64,000 nucleotides of DNA. It comes from Sapria himalayana (taxonomy: Eukaryota; Streptophyta; Magnoliopsida; Malpighiales; Rafflesiaceae). Location: NCBI GenBank assembly GCA_029783825.1, contig JAREIK010002964.1, forward strand, positions 175,488-239,487, given 5' to 3'. A model generated the notes under the pieces. The model saw only the letters and a list, made by a program, of their open reading frames with translations, searched no databases and was not told where the DNA came from. Of this stretch, positions 1-43,500 are shown in pieces; the stretch's first letter is position 1, and every line of letters begins with the position of its first letter. The position numbers and the translations under genes are program-made.

Positions 1-2255
1 TTCAAGATGGTTGTATGATGCTGTCATTTCATTTAATGCAGTCACATATCCAAGTTTCTAACCTATGATTGAGGTTATTAATCATTATGATGTGGGAATG
101 AAGGAGCCAAGTATTTATGAGATAAGGGTTACTCACCTTAAGAAAGAATTGAAACCTACAAAAAATTCCAATAAAGAATCATGAAATAGAATGGAAAAAA
201 GAATGGATGCTCCATTATGTTGGATGGATGAACGGATATGAAAGAAATAACTTTTATGAACTTTTTAATGAATTGTTCTAAAGAAATCATGTTCGTGAAA
301 TCCATTAATACTTCTTCAATAATTAAGAAGGAAGAGAAAATGTTTGAACTACTAGACAAGTGAGTGAACCAAGTTGGTAAAGAAAATATAATTCAAGGTA
401 TCACAAATATTCACGCAAGTTATAAAATGATTGATAATAAATACTACTCCTGTGTCTTGAATAAGTAAAATTTTATTGATTATAATATTTGAATAATATA
501 TTTTAATTTATTATATAAAATGAAAATGGTGTAAGGAGGTTGTTGCAAAAAAAAAGGATTAATTTGTATTGGAGACAATGTGCTGCATATTATATAAAAT
601 GATATATTTTAATTTAAAATATCTTTCAATATTAAGTCAATGCAATATGTGACACATGGTCTCCAATACAAATTAGGTCATTTGTATTGGAGAGAACCAT
701 GTAAGCTAACAAACATCAAGAAGACTTTGGAAAGAGTCATATCACTAAGTAGCTATATTTATAACCATTCAAGATTACTCAACATGATGAGATATTTTAC
801 TGGTTAAAAGGAACTGCTTGACCTGCTAAGACATGATGTGTCATTACTTTCATCATATTGTCTTGCTTACGTGAGCAAAAAAATAATTTAAGAAATATGT
901 TCAAAAGTGAAAATTGGTTTGAAAGTAAAATGAGCAAAGGGACAAAAAAAAAAGAATATAGCTAAGATAGTTGTAATACCTTCTTTCTGATTACTATTAT
1001 ATTTTTGTTTAAAGATTTCAAATCAACTTGTTTGCATGCTTCACTTGGTTGATGGTGAAAAAAAAGCTCTTATAGGTTACATATATGAATCCATGACTAG
1101 AGCTGAGAAAATAATTATGAAAAGTTTTCTTGGTAATGAAGAGAAGTATAAAAAGATATTCAAAATCATTGATAGGAAGTAGGAGATTCAACTTCATCAT
1201 GCTTTGCACGCAGCTGGGTACTTCTTTAACCCAAAAGTCTTCAATGATAAACCAGAGTTGAAACATGATGAAGCCATTATAAGGTAATTATATAAATGTA
1301 TTAAAAGAATGATAAAGAATATTGATATACGATAGAAAACTATGGATGAATTGAATATATATATATATATAAAGGCTGAAAGATTATTTAGAATGGACTC
1401 AGTTATTAGGAAAAGGAAAATCATAACACCTGGTTAGATACTTAATTTTTTTTAAAAAAAAAATTATTATATTATATTTTAGATAGTAGAAAATAGGTGA
1501 GTTGTTTTGAATTACATTACTAAAACATTTTATATTTATTATCTATATTACAACTGAATGATGGAATATATTTCGAGCTTCAACTCTAAATTTGAAAAGG
1601 TATGCAATGAGGTCCTTAACCTAACATGTAGTACATTAGGTTATGAAAAAAAATATATATTTGAAAATGTAAGTAATATTATGTGCTTTAAAAATATTAA
1701 AAAAGTTTACAAAATATCATATATGAATAATAAATATTTATGTGCTTATAAATTTTGTAGATCCATACCAAAAGAAAAAATAGATTAGAACACCAGCATT
1801 TGAATGATTTGGTATACATCAAGTACATCCGAGCCTTGATAAAAAGATACGATGGGCGTGATACCATTGACCCAATAATCTTGAAAGAAATTGATGAGAG
1901 CGATGAGTGATTAATAAGAATAATGAATAAAAAAGATTATCATGACCATGTGATGCACAAGATGATTTAGTGTTGGATGATGATAACTTGACATAAAACG
2001 ATATTGCTAAAGCAAGTAAAATTGAAAAGTATAGATTTGATACTAGAGCTAGAGCAAGCTCAAGCAGGTAATCATCATCATCAGAGGGGATGACACAACT
2101 TCAAGCTCTAGACACATGCCTTCTCTTTTATTAATAGAAGAAGATGATGAAATTGATTAATGAAGAAATGAGGAAGATGAGGAATGCTATAATAATGATA
2201 ATGATCATTATGTGGATGTGGAGGATGAATAAGGATCAGTTGTTCACTGTTGTGG
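1..2255 (+). pseudogene. hAT transposase remnant, DUF659 type (cut by left edge)
   Basis: Translating the plus strand in shifting frames gives the landmarks of plant DUF659/hAT-C transposases in the right order. RWLYDAVISFNAV is at the very start, a decayed LYW.QCAA block near 565, NHSRLLNMMRYFTG near 765, LHHALHAAGYFFNP near 1,195, and HQRLNDLVYIKYIRAL near 1,795-1,845 followed by RYDGRDTIDPI. An acidic tail ends near 2,250. Stops and frameshifts break every segment, and long AT-rich insertions lie between blocks, so no protein can be made. The N-terminal zinc finger would lie left of the window. Such enzymes cut and paste DNA in the nucleus; this copy is dead. Confidence 0.8.
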
Positions 2256-2519
2256 ACAAAATTATAATTTTAATGTATTTTGTTTGAATAATTTATGAAT
2301 TTGAACAAGGCATATGTGTTTGCATGTTGACATATTTTATTAATAATTTCTATGAATTTTTAGAAACTTTGAAGATGTGATTTATTAGATTTGTTGACAT
2401 ATTTTATGATTTTTTATGTTTAGAGATATTATTAATGTGCTTGACTATTTTTATTAGTTGGATTGATATTTTTGATAATATTTAATGATAAATGATTATT
2501 ATATTTGATTATATTTTTA

Positions 2520-2650
2520 AATATATATACATATATATATAATAGGGTACGCCTTATATAAAAAAGCCTGCATCTTAAGGGTGCATAGTGCCTTAAGGCT
2601 CCAAGAGGGCTTTGCACCATGGTGCACCTTGTGCCTTTCATAACTATGAT
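2520..2650. repeat. Probable 3' terminal region of the DUF659 hAT element
   Basis: After a TA-rich run comes a moderately GC-rich block with repeated AAGGC / GCCTT words (CTTAAGGGTGCATAGTGCC, CCTTAAGGCTCC). A similar composition marks the ends of the BED-type hAT element further right (30,740-30,900). I read it as the right subterminal repeat of the element whose transposase precedes it. The exact end and target duplication are not visible. Confidence 0.4.
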
Positions 2651-5455
2651 CTGACTTGGTGATAAAACTAAAAAATTTGAACTCAAATATATTCATTTGA
2701 GCATGTTACTCTTGTTCTACTGTCTAGCGAGTGGAGACTCATTTGGTTTCATTTAGGAGTTTTATGAAATAACAAATAAGTCACTTCATGGGTAATTGTA
2801 GAAGTCAAATTCTAGATAAGATGTCTATCATATGCCTTGAAGAACAAGGATAACCCATGATTGAATAGATGACTTTTTTATGTTTAGAGCTTACTTAACA
2901 CATTAAGTGGCATAGATGACTTTTTTATGTTTAGATTTTATTTTTAACAAAAACAAAACTCCAAGGTAAATTAGTATTGTTTTCTTAATTATAAATGAAA
3001 CCATGAAAAGAGATATAAAAGAGATAAATTATTGTGGACTCAATGTCAGATCACTAATCTTCACTATCTCTCAATATTCAAATTTTTATATCGTGCATAA
3101 CATGACCCATCAAACATTAGTTAATACAACATCTAATAGATATTATGGATATCCATGACATAAATCAAAAGTTCAGTCAACATTGCCAACAAAAAAATAT
3201 GAATGATTGTAAAGGGAAAGTTCATGAAGTCGCTACTCGATAAAACCTAACCATGAATCTAGAAATGACTTTGTGCCACATGATCAACTACATTAGTTTT
3301 GAAGGAGATATTTGTCCCATATAGTTTCACAATTATATTCTGACCGGGAATTATAATACACTTTATTCAAATCTAATTCCTCAAAAATAGATTATTATGA
3401 GTAATAAAGTCATGTGAGATCTTTCATGGAGAGAACTCAAGTTGCTAATGTTTTCCCATCTATCATTGAGAGAAGTAAGGTTCGCAAGGTCTTTCTACTA
3501 TAGGAAATTCAAAACTTAATGAGAATGAATATGCATGGATAGAAGGAAGGAATCACAAAGAAATAATGGAAAAAAATCAAACCTTGAAAAAAAATTTAAA
3601 AGTAAAAAAAAAAAAAATATCTGAAATATAGCCAAGAAAATCAATTTTTAAACTTAGATAAAGATTTTCCACCTTTTAATCTTAAATTCTAATTATAAGA
3701 AATTTGAAGCTTTTCCAATATATATATTTTTCCTTCTCAAAATTAATTTGATCGCTATATATGTTAATCTTGAACCAAACCACAACAAAATTTTGATAAT
3801 ATCAAAAATCAAACCCAAAGTTTTAAATCACCAAGTGGCAAGTATCTGCTTATTTTATTGAAAAAGTTTGAGCTTCCCTCTAGGTCTCTACCTAAGAAGC
3901 AAAGACCCCCTTTTTATTCTCTTTCTCCTCTACCATGACGTATTCCTTAAGATGAGCAGTTAGTTTTGTATTTGAAAAACTTTTTTTTTTATTTTGGTTT
4001 ACTAATTTATAATACAATTAAATCTATATTACATATGCCTATCGTGTTACAATCAAAGTGGTACAAAAGTTGATAAGTTTGTGAATTTGAATGTGCATGT
4101 TTCTGTTGAGTGTGGCTTATGAAAATATGGGTTCGGTTCAATGTGAAATTCACCTAAGTTAGGAAGAAGAGTTAGTAAGGCTAGTTTGTCAATGGATGGT
4201 TGTAAATTAAAAAATATATATATGGTCGAAAGGTTTAAACAACATGCTTTAGAAAGATTTGTTAGAGATTATTATTTTCCTAAATGATAATAAAAAATGA
4301 AACTAGAAGAAATATTGCAAATCACAAATGAGAAGTCTTAGAAAAGTAATGATTGTGTGGAATTTAGATACAAATGTGTTTTTATAAATGACAGGTAAGA
4401 TAAAAGGAGTGCAATAAAAAAGTATAGAGAGATCTATTCTTCAACTAAACTAGAAGAATTGTTGTGGGAGCATATTTTTGCTCTGAATACACATGCCCAT
4501 ATACTAGTAGAAGACGTCTCCTATCTCTCATTAAAGTCCAATAAAAAAAGAATTATTAAAATAAGAAACCAAAAAGCAAGTATGGAATGGCAGATGGAAG
4601 TGAGTGAGTGTATGAGCAGGTAATAAAAAAATGGTGGCGTGGTGGATAGTTGGAGCACCCTGATAAAAATATTTGCCAATTGAAAACCATAATAGTCATA
4701 TGGTAAAAATGAAGTTAGAATATGAGCGATTAAGAAGATGGAGAGTGTGGGTAACATGTGTGATATATGGAAGTGGAACAAGAAAATGCGAGTGGAAACC
4801 TAGAATGATTTATAATAGACTACCTACGAGTGGGTGGGAGAAGCAAGTTCATTATTGAAATAACAAAATGAAAGTAGCCAAACACACGGACATGGCAATA
4901 CAAGTGACAATGGAAAATGAAACAAGAGGATAAATGAACATTGAAAATTATATGAAAATCATACCATGTGGAGTAGATGTAAACATGAATTGAGGGAGAG
5001 GGCAAACCAAAAATACATGCACTCAATGTCAATGTTTAGTAAACATGGCATAGCCACGTTTCCTTCTGAAAGTATAAATATGAGAATGAGAACGTAAATA
5101 AAAAATAAATCACTATTGTGAATAAGAAAATTCCCTAGCAGTCACAAAAATTATATTTTCCTACAATCAGAGACAAATCTTACGTTCAGTTTTAGTTTTC
5201 ATTGGCACGCAAGACTAGTAATTTAGTTAAAATGTTATTTATTATTGCAGTGCATTTGAATTTTATATTATTTAAATGAATGAATTTACGAAAAGGATAT
5301 ACATCTGAAAGGTATAGTGATACATTTTTTTCTACCATGTTTGGATTAACTGGAAAGAAGTGAAATGATTTTTGGATTTCTGGATTAACTTGCATCGGAA
5401 AAAATAATTCCATGGGAGTTCTTCAAGCAAGCTAAGAGGTCCTATAAGTATTTAT
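2651..5455. other. AT-rich stretch without recognisable gene
   Basis: No ORF here resembles a known protein. At 4,050-4,075 the words ATCAAAGTGGTACAAAAG weakly resemble the junction of a copia LTR with its primer binding site, so part may be an old LTR retrotransposon. This is a guess. If the SPDS 3' UTR ends near 6,050, this stretch is intergenic. Confidence 0.5.
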
Positions 5456-5470
5456 TTTCAAAGTAGAGGT

Positions 5471-5878
5471 AGACAAAGAAGTACGGACACGAATACTGAC
5501 ACATGGATACGACACGGCATGATACGGAGATATGAATTTTAAAAAATTAGGATACGAATAGGACTAAAACACGGCATGATAAAATAAAAATACAAATAAT
5601 TATCTTTATAAATAATATTCTTAAAAAATATTGATAAAATAAAATAATTATTATTTTTATAATTATTAGGTATTTTATAAAATAAAATATTTTATAAAAT
5701 ACTTTTTTTTATTTTATAAAAATAAAACTATTTTATTTTATAAAATAATATTTATAATTATCTTATTTTATGAAATAATATTTTATAATTATCTTATTTT
5801 ATAATAACATATTTTTTTATTTTATAAAATAAAATTTTTATTTTATTGAAATCCCAATCCCATCCCCACAAAATCGTG

Positions 5879-5909
<31 letters not shown>

Positions 5910-5960
5910 CCCCACAAAATTCACCTCGCCGCCCCACAGAATCAAATTTTCCCCCGCTCT
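5471..5960 (+). mobile_element. Family X ('CACGG' repeat) copy 1, fragment
   Basis: It begins AAGAAGTACGGACACG and continues with GATACGACACGGCATGATACGG, the same head as the copies at 12,386 and (reversed) 45,171. After about 120 bases comes the family's AT-rich TTATTTTATAAAATAAAA core, then a C-rich tail (5,879-5,960) with a 27-base run of C. The GATACGCCACGTGGC part of the family is missing, so it is truncated. No coding capacity. Confidence 0.6.
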
Positions 5961-6305
5961 ACAGAACCATATTGCTAAGAATATTAATATAATTATTGTG
6001 AAGACTCACTTCTAAATGGACAAGGGTAGTTTAAATATATGTATGCACACAGACACATATGCACGAGTCTCTTGCCCTAATATACAAACACAGTCCTCGT
6101 TATCTAAGACACTATTTTCTTTTTTGTATGTAGGCTTGATCATTTTTTAAAAAGGACATGGAGAAAATAAAAATCACAAACCACAAATTTTTTATGGTGA
6201 TAACTCACTAGTATGACAGTTCTCTCTGAGTCTGAACAGAAACCCCACCCCAATCCAGCACCATCCCTGCAGTTGTAGTAGACATGAAGATATGAATCTG
6301 GCTTT

Positions 6306-36242
<29,937 letters not shown>

Positions 36243-36289
36243 CTAATTTATTTCATTTCAATTAGTAGTGTTCCTATAAGAATTGCTTT

Positions 36290-36900
36290 TTTGTGCTCCA
36301 AGCATATTATTTCTTTTATTTTAATGAGAACATCCGACTTATGGCTTATCCTATTTATTTTTGATTATTATATAATGATATTTAATATATATATTTTATC
36401 AGAATATCATTGCATTAATATTTTTAGTATTATCTTTTATAACATGACATCAAAGCTGAGTTAGAAATCAAAATTTTAAAAAAAAATTGCAAGGACAAAA
36501 ACATCAAAAGCAGGCACAGTAATGGCAGAAGGCATGCATGATGATGACAGTAGAGGCACATGTGGTATAGCAACAGTTGTACACTACAATAAGAGCATGG
36601 TGATGAATCGTGGTAGCACACAGTGGTGGCAGGCAGTAGCCCATAGTGGTGACGTGTGGTAGTGCATAGTGGTGACGCATGATGACATCTTTGAATAGGA
36701 ACCCAAATTGAGACATGATGACGCACAATAGTGTTTTTAGGCAAAACAACCTAGCAAGAATTTTTTAAGATTTTAATAAAAAATAAAATTAGGATTTCAA
36801 AATAATCTTAATTGGATATAGTTTTTATTTAGAGGAATTATAATTTAATAATAAAGTATATAAAAAATTATCACAGTAAAAATAGATTGAAGAGAACATC
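36290..36900 (+). repeat. LTR-like dispersed repeat, copy 1
   Basis: TTTAATGAGAACATCCGACT through ATGACATCAAAGCTGAGTTAG (to about 36,462), then a GGCATG/GTGGTGACG stretch and TTTTTAGGCAAAACAACC. It matches 53,215-54,060 part by part. The string ATCAAAGCTGAGTTAG resembles a copia primer binding site (TGGTATCAGAGC), so the AT-rich part before it is probably an LTR end. It lies inside SPDS intron 1. Confidence 0.5.
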
Positions 36901-37114
36901 AATTCACTGCGCCAACTGCATGAAGATAAGTCATACCAAAGACAAATATTGCATATTATATTTAAAAAAATCTTAAGAACTTTACACGATAAAAAGAGAG
37001 ATGAGTTGATTATGAGATTTGGGAAACTCAATATAATACACCATTTGAAATAAAGAAAGGTAAATTATATGATTTCCTTCAACATAAAATCTCAAAGATA
37101 TTTGATATTATTGA

Positions 37115-37308
37115 TGTTAAGAAAGAAGAAAAGAATATTTTATTTCTTATTGAACTGATTAAATACATTATAGGTCCTACCTATTTATAAAGATTAGGAA
37201 TACAAAAAAAAATACAAAATAAATTCAGTATAAATAAAAATTAATAATATACAAGAAATGGATGAAAAAATTTTGATGATATTAAAGAATATCATATGAT
37301 TCTCAACA
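37115..37308 (-). repeat. copia 3' LTR
   Basis: Element-sense start TGTTGAGAATC follows the purine-rich AGCTTGAGATTGAG, a typical copia polypurine tract. It shares TATTTATAAAGAT (plus strand) and the AATTAAATACAT-type stretch with the other LTR. About 194 bases. Confidence 0.85.
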
Positions 37309-37389
37309 CTCAATCTCAAGCTGGAACATATAGATTATATGCACTAAGCTTATTACAAATAAACTAAATCCTTAAACCTCAAAGAGACT

Positions 37390-38300
37390 AAGTAAAAATG
37401 TTTACTAGTTGATCACTTGAGTTAACAAAACTAATAGTCATGCATCCTAAGACAATCTTCTCTCGAATGAAGTAACAGCCAACTTCAAAATGTTTAGTCC
37501 TTTCATGAAAGATTGAGTTGGAAGTAATGCGTAAAGCTGCTTGATTATCACACACAAGTATCATTTGGTCATCATTTCCAAATCTTAGCTCTTTAAAAAA
37601 TTGTTCAAATCATATAATTTACAAGTTGCCAAAATCATAATTCAATACTTAACTTCAGCATTAAATCTAACCATTACATCATGTTTCATACTTTTCCATG
37701 ATAATAAGTTACCTCCAATAAATACATAATTTCCTAAAGTAGAGCATCTGTCTAGAGGCAAGTCTGCCCAATCTGAATCACAATATCCAACAATATGGAT
37801 GTGACCTTTGTTTTCATATAACACTCATTGGCCTGGTATTCTTTTGATATATCAGAGAATACGAATGACAATACTCCAATGACTATCACATGATGACTTC
37901 AAAAACTAACTAACTACACACACAGGAAAAGAAATGTCTGATCGAGTAATGGTGAGATAGTTTAGTCTTCTCACTAGTCATCGTTATTTCCCAAGATCTC
38001 GTAAAGGTTTTCCTTGTCCAAATACAAGCTTGATATATGGATTCATAAGAGTGTCTACGGATTTATAGTCTGACATATCAATTTCCTCCAATATATCCAA
38101 TACAATCTTCCTCAGAGACACGACCACACCGAAACTAGAATGAGTTATCTCAATCTCCAAAAAGTACTTGAGTTTTCTCAAGTCTTCTGGTTGAAAGTGA
38201 CTAAAAAGATATTGTTTAATTTTTTGAATACCATCATGATCACTCAATGTTAAAACAATATCATTCATATAAACAATCAAATAGATACATTATCCTGATG
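37390..38300 (-). pseudogene. copia pol C-terminal remnant (RT end and RNase H)
   Basis: 38,280-37,984 reads IVYMNDIVLTLSDHDGIQKI (YVDD box decayed to YMND) and LRKLKYFLEIEI. 37,824-37,642 reads GYCDSDWADLPLDRCSTLGN, then GGNLLSWKS and FNAEVKY, the RNase H core. 37,535-37,320 reads TKHFEVGCYFIREKIV to CNKLSAYNLYVPA, the pol C-terminus. Stops separate the pieces. The enzyme set would copy element RNA into DNA; this copy cannot. Confidence 0.85.
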
Positions 38301-38352
38301 ATGTATGATGATAAAATACAAAATAATCTGATGAAACAATGTAGCTTGCATA

Positions 38353-38776
38353 TAGAGGTGTCAAACGGACCGGCCCGGCACGGCCCGGCCCGTTTTTTAT
38401 GGCATGACCGTGCCACCATGCCCGGCCCGGCACGGTTTAAAACCATCCGGGCACGGCACGGCCCGTAGGCACGGCAGGCCGAGCCGTGCCGGGTTAGAAG
38501 TCGAGACCGCGGGTCGGGATCCAATTTGACCCGACCCGCGGTCTTTTTTTCGGAAGGGGACGGGTCACGCCCATGCGTGCCCGCGTGAAACCAGCATGGA
38601 AAGAACCCGTGCCAGCGTGCCGTGCCACGGCACGGTTTTTAACCGGGCATGCCACGGGCACGAGCACGGGCACGAGCACGGGCACGGTTAAAAACCGTGC
38701 CGGGCCAGCACAAGCACGGCCAAACCGTGCCGTGCCTCATGTCGGGCCGGGCCGGCCGCCCCGGTTGACACCTCTA
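38353..38776. mobile_element. hAT MITE, 424 bp, perfect 8-bp target duplication
   Basis: Ends TAGAGGTGTCAAACGGACC and CCGGTTGACACCTCTA form a near-perfect terminal inverted repeat flanked on both sides by CTTGCATA (38345-38352, 38777-38784). GC-rich body with GGCACGGCCCGG words and a central hairpin. It is inserted in the copia element, so it is younger than that insertion. The perfect duplication suggests a recent event. Confidence 0.93.
38504..38550 (+). other. Perfect 15-bp hairpin followed by T run in MITE
   Basis: Arms AGACCGCGGGTCGGG (38504-38518) and CCCGACCCGCGGTCT (38530-38544) around an 11-base loop, followed by Ts to 38,550. Stem and T run match the hairpin of the 33-kb MITE; the loop differs. 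Confidence 0.9.
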
Positions 38777-38869
38777 CTTGCATACTAAATCATACTCCTT
38801 ATGAGCAACAAATCCTAGAAATTGCTCAATCCCCTGGGCAACCAGATCCCCCGAACCTAAACCTTCCAT

Positions 38870-38884
38870 CCCTTCAATACCATA
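38870..38884 (-). promoter_or_regulatory. copia primer binding site
   Basis: Directly inside the 5' LTR, the minus strand reads ATATGGTATTGAAGG. Canonical copia sites pairing with initiator tRNA-Met read TGGTATCAGAGC, so this is a decayed form at the expected place. Confidence 0.6.
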
Positions 38885-39064
38885 TTAAAAGAGAATATGT
38901 AAATATTTTTCTTTCTTATTAAATTAATTAAATACATCATATATCCTACCTATTTATAAAGATCATAAAAAAAATAAATTCAATACAAATAAAAGAAAAA
39001 TAATATACAAAAAGGGTATAAATTAAATCAAATAATATTTAAGAATATTTTATGATTCTCAATA
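38883..39064 (-). repeat. copia 5' LTR
   Basis: 182 bases matching the LTR at 37,115-37,308, including plus-strand TCCTACCTATTTATAAAGAT. The two LTRs differ at many positions, which points to an old insertion. Confidence 0.85.
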
Positions 39065-40556
39065 ATTGGACATATTACTTATGCATCACCAACATGGACA
39101 TCTATCATTGACCAATATGATAATGATTTATCTTAGTCTTCAAGATATTTTGGCCCTATAATTTGAAATATGTCAATTAAAAAAATTTATCAAAATCTTA
39201 CATCCTAGATATCAATCTATCTTCAATTAGAATCATTTCAATCTAATATACTCCTGTCAATGAGGATATAATAAAAATGTGACCAAAAAATAATTTAAGT
39301 ATTTAATTAATTCTGTTAGTTATTGTTTGAAATATACATGAATATGTTTCTTTTGAGATATATTATAAGTTTTTTATTTTTAATACTTTTCATATAATTA
39401 TAGAAATTAATTTAATAAAAATATTAAGAAAATTAAAAAATAATAATATATTTAAATATATGTCAGAACAATTCAATATTTACTGTATACATCATGAGAT
39501 TATGCAAACTTATTAAGTTGATATACCCCAATAAAATATAATTACTATAAGTGAGAATATATACCTGATTGAGATCACTTAAACACTATTAATTGACAAT
39601 AATATTCTAAATTAGTTTTTGAGAGAGATGATTTTAATCGTAATATACCTCATCAATCGAATACCTAATATTTTTTTTCAACATATATCTATTTAGCTTC
39701 TACATCCTTAGACTAATTAGCTCATTTTTCAAATTTATTAGCTATGTTTAATTAATTATTAATCGATCTCTAAGATAAGACAAATTGATATCTATGATAC
39801 AAAATATCATGAATTAATCAATTAGAAACTTAAATACATGATACAAAATTTGAACTATGAAGACATGGTACAAAATGTGTCTTCATTTAATACTCCAATA
39901 CCCAATAAGAATACAAAAAAAAACATTCAAATATTTTTCAAATACTAAAAGAAATTTAATAAATACATATATATTTTTTTGACTAATATTATAAATTAAG
40001 ATGTTATCCCTTAATCTATTATACATCCTGATTTACCTATAGTCATATCTAGACTATCAATTAGTAAAGATAATCAAATATTAGCTACATCTGAGCATAT
40101 TAGTAATTAGTATGATGTTACTCTTATATATTTATTATATCTATTAATAAATTTTAATCATATTGAGTTTAAATAAAGTGAAATTTCAAAAAAATCTATT
40201 TCAAGTCTATATGACATAATAATTCACAAATTTTCACTAATACAAATTCATATTGAATCGGTAATAAAAAGACTTGACTACAAAGTATTTAGAGTCTATA
40301 TCAATGACCATGCCAATAAACCTACCCTACATGCTCAAACCAGGTCCACACTTATTCCTCAGTGTCTAAGATGGTTTTAGCACATTATATTATTTTTCTA
40401 ATAGTATCTCATAGTTAAAGAATAGATCATTTAGACGTAAAAAATATATTTTTTAATGATAACTTTGAGGATGATTTCCCAACTGAGTTTCCAGTTGGAG
40501 GATCCACACTTATTCGCCAACATGAAGTGGAAACCTAAGTTTCCAGATGCATGGTC
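39065..40556. other. AT-rich intron sequence, nothing recognised
   Basis: Between the copia element and the minus-strand hAT I find no ORF above background, no array and no terminal repeats. GC is very low until about 40,480. Confidence 0.6.
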
Positions 40557-43500
40557 TAGAGGTGTCAAACGGGACGTGTCGGATCAGCCCGGCCCATTTT
40601 TTTAAGCACGCCCGTGCTTCGTGCTGGGCCAGGCACAGCATGGTTACTGTACCGTGTCGTGCCTAGCCCACCAGCCCAGCAGTAAAAGTGTCGTGCCAGG
40701 TCAGGCCCGTACGGGCCTGGTTAAATAAAAAAAAAAAATTTTTAAAAATATTAAAGTATTGTATTAAACTTTATATAAAATATATATTATATTATATATA
40801 GATAATGTACAAAATATTAAATTTGTAACGTAAAAATTATTAAAAATTTAATAAATTCAAAGTTTAAATTTTTTTATTAAAAATTTAATAAATTACAAAG
40901 TTTAAAATTTAAATTGGTAACTTAAATTATTAAAAATTTGTAACTTGAAAAAATTAATAAAGTTTAAATTTTTTTATTAATTTTTAATAAATTTAGATTA
41001 TAATTTATTAGAATTAAATAATAGAATTTTTATGTTTAAATTAAAATTTTAAACACAAAAATAAATTAAACAAAAAATAACATTAAAAAAATTACAAATT
41101 TACAAAAACAAAAGCAAATCAAATGTTCAATCGACCAATAGATACCGAACCAAAGCAAATACAAGTTACAACGTAACATAAAAAAACGTACAATCAATAA
41201 AAAACAAAACATAAAAATCAAAATGCAGAATCAAAAATAAATCATAAAAATCATTAACTATGTCCGTAACCGTGAGACATCAAAAATCAAAATCAAGTGA
41301 CAATGACAAATGAAATGTGGCATGACGTACTAGTGTGGTGTGACATTGGCTTTTGGTGTCTGACAACGGGCAGGAGAAACCAACAACCACGTCAGTCGTC
41401 AATCAGCATATTATGAGCATCATCAACCACAACATCAAAATCACTATCATATGGATTATCATCATCAGCAATCAACTTCTCTGCTTTCGCGGTGGATGTA
41501 GTCCCTGTCTCATCTCCAACACGATACTAGATACTAAACCTCGAATTCTCCTAATCATTCAAACAGACCAAGACATCAATAATATCTGGACGTAATCTTG
41601 ATCTCATATCCAAAATCACGTTTACTGCAATAGAAAAAGCAGACAATGATACTACGCTCGACACCGGATGAGTCAGTAGATTCCGCGTCATCCTAGATAG
41701 CACAGGAAAGGTGGACTCATATGATTTTTATCATGGTAATATATCAAGATTCTTAGTATCAGAATGTGATAGGATTGAGCAGTAATCGGTATCTAAGTAC
41801 TGAGAAAGCTAACTCTTATGTGATGGTCCACCCTGTCGTTTCCCCCTCGCTAATTGAATAGAAAAATCATCATTTTCGAAGAAGATATTCATGTCCGTAA
41901 TCACAGTCTCACTACTACTACCACCATATCTAGTATCGTAGTATGTGAACCGGTCAGTCAACTTCTCGTGAATAAACCCTTCAAGTGAGTCTTCCAGGTT
42001 TATGCACGAAAAATTAAAAGTCAGGGCTTTATCTACCCCTTCAACCTTAACCCTAGGGTAGATGCATGCAGCAAGACAATAAAGAGATGGAACAGTGAAC
42101 CAATACTTTAAGTACTTGGTTTTCATCTCTGCAACCATATGGCTAAGTTTCGGATCAACTTGATACTTCCTAAACATTCTATGAATAGTATCGTAGTATG
42201 TTCGTCATGTTATAAAAAATCTTCAGGAATTTTATAAATGAAATTCCTGAAGCCCAGTCAGTGTCGTCAATAATAAGTTCGTCACTCTTACTATTGACGT
42301 AGTCGGATATCACATGTTTGTATCCAACACATGACTCTAATATCATGTATGTGTAATTCCAACAGTATCTCACATCTGATTAGAATTTCTTCTTAAGATT
42401 CACTGACAAACAGAAACTACCAAACTTCTGTTATCTGCGAGGAATGCGAATATATTTTAGTACATTACGTATATTATCCAACGCGGGAGAACACATATTC
42501 ATATCAACTTGAACAATCAGGTTAATCACATGACACATACATCTGACATGAATGATCTCTCCTAATGGTACGTCTTTTATATTCCTAACAAATATTTTAA
42601 TTATTACTCCATTATTAGATGCACTATCGAATGTGATATTAAAAATTTTATTTTAAATTTTATATTCTTTAAAAATTTTCATCATACACTCAAAAATGAT
42701 CGAGTCATCATGAGGATGGAGAATCTCAAAAAATCCTAAAATTTTTTTATTTCTTTTCCAGTTAGAGTCTACATAGTGGCCGGTGAGATATACATAAGAT
42801 GATTCATCGTGACTTGTCTAGATATCGGACGTCGCGAACATCACTCCACTATATATCATAAATTCATTAATTATATTTTTTTGTTCTAACTTATACAATT
42901 TTAGTATGTCATTCCTAGATGTGGACCTATGAATCATATGATAAGCAGGCTGAAAATATGTCTGTATGATGCACACTATCCTTAGATTTTCCAAAAATCT
43001 AGTCAGAAGACTCATCAATCTAATAAGTCTGGTCATGTCTTCCCTACCCAACTCGCTGCGGTATATGAATGAAAAAAAAATTGAAACTGAACTGGATCCC
43101 GTCTTAAAAAATACAATGCTAAGTTGGGTTTGCCTATGATCTACTGCACCATGTTTTTTGGTACATAATTTAACATGCCTCTTAAGGTGCTCAGTCCCAA
43201 ACGAACTCTTACAAGTTAAATTTCTCATACAATATTTGTACTGTGTCATTTTTTTTTCCTCAACCCTAACATTTTTTTATTTTATTATTTAAAATAAGTC
43301 TAAACTACAAAAGTTCTCTTAGTTTTTTATTTTTTAGATGTTTAGGTTGAGATAACTGGAGAAACCAAAGTTTCAATAATTTCAGACCTCTATAAAATAC
43401 TCGGTAAAGAACCCAGTAAAGTAGTGAGATAGATCACGTGCACGGTAAAGTAGTGAGATAGATCAAGTGCACGATGTACCACAGTCTAGTACAAAATTCC

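Larger units (their letters stand above)
37115..39064 (-). mobile_element. Ty1/copia retrotransposon, internally deleted, both LTRs present
   Basis: Two similar LTRs (39064-38883 and 37308-37115 in element sense) begin TATTGAGAATC / TGTTGAGAATC. Flanking bases ATTGA (37110-37114) and ATTGG (39065-39069) form a 5-bp duplication with one mismatch. Only the RT end, RNase H and the C-terminus of pol remain, so gag, protease, integrase and most of RT are deleted. A hAT MITE is inserted between the 5' LTR and pol. Confidence 0.85.
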
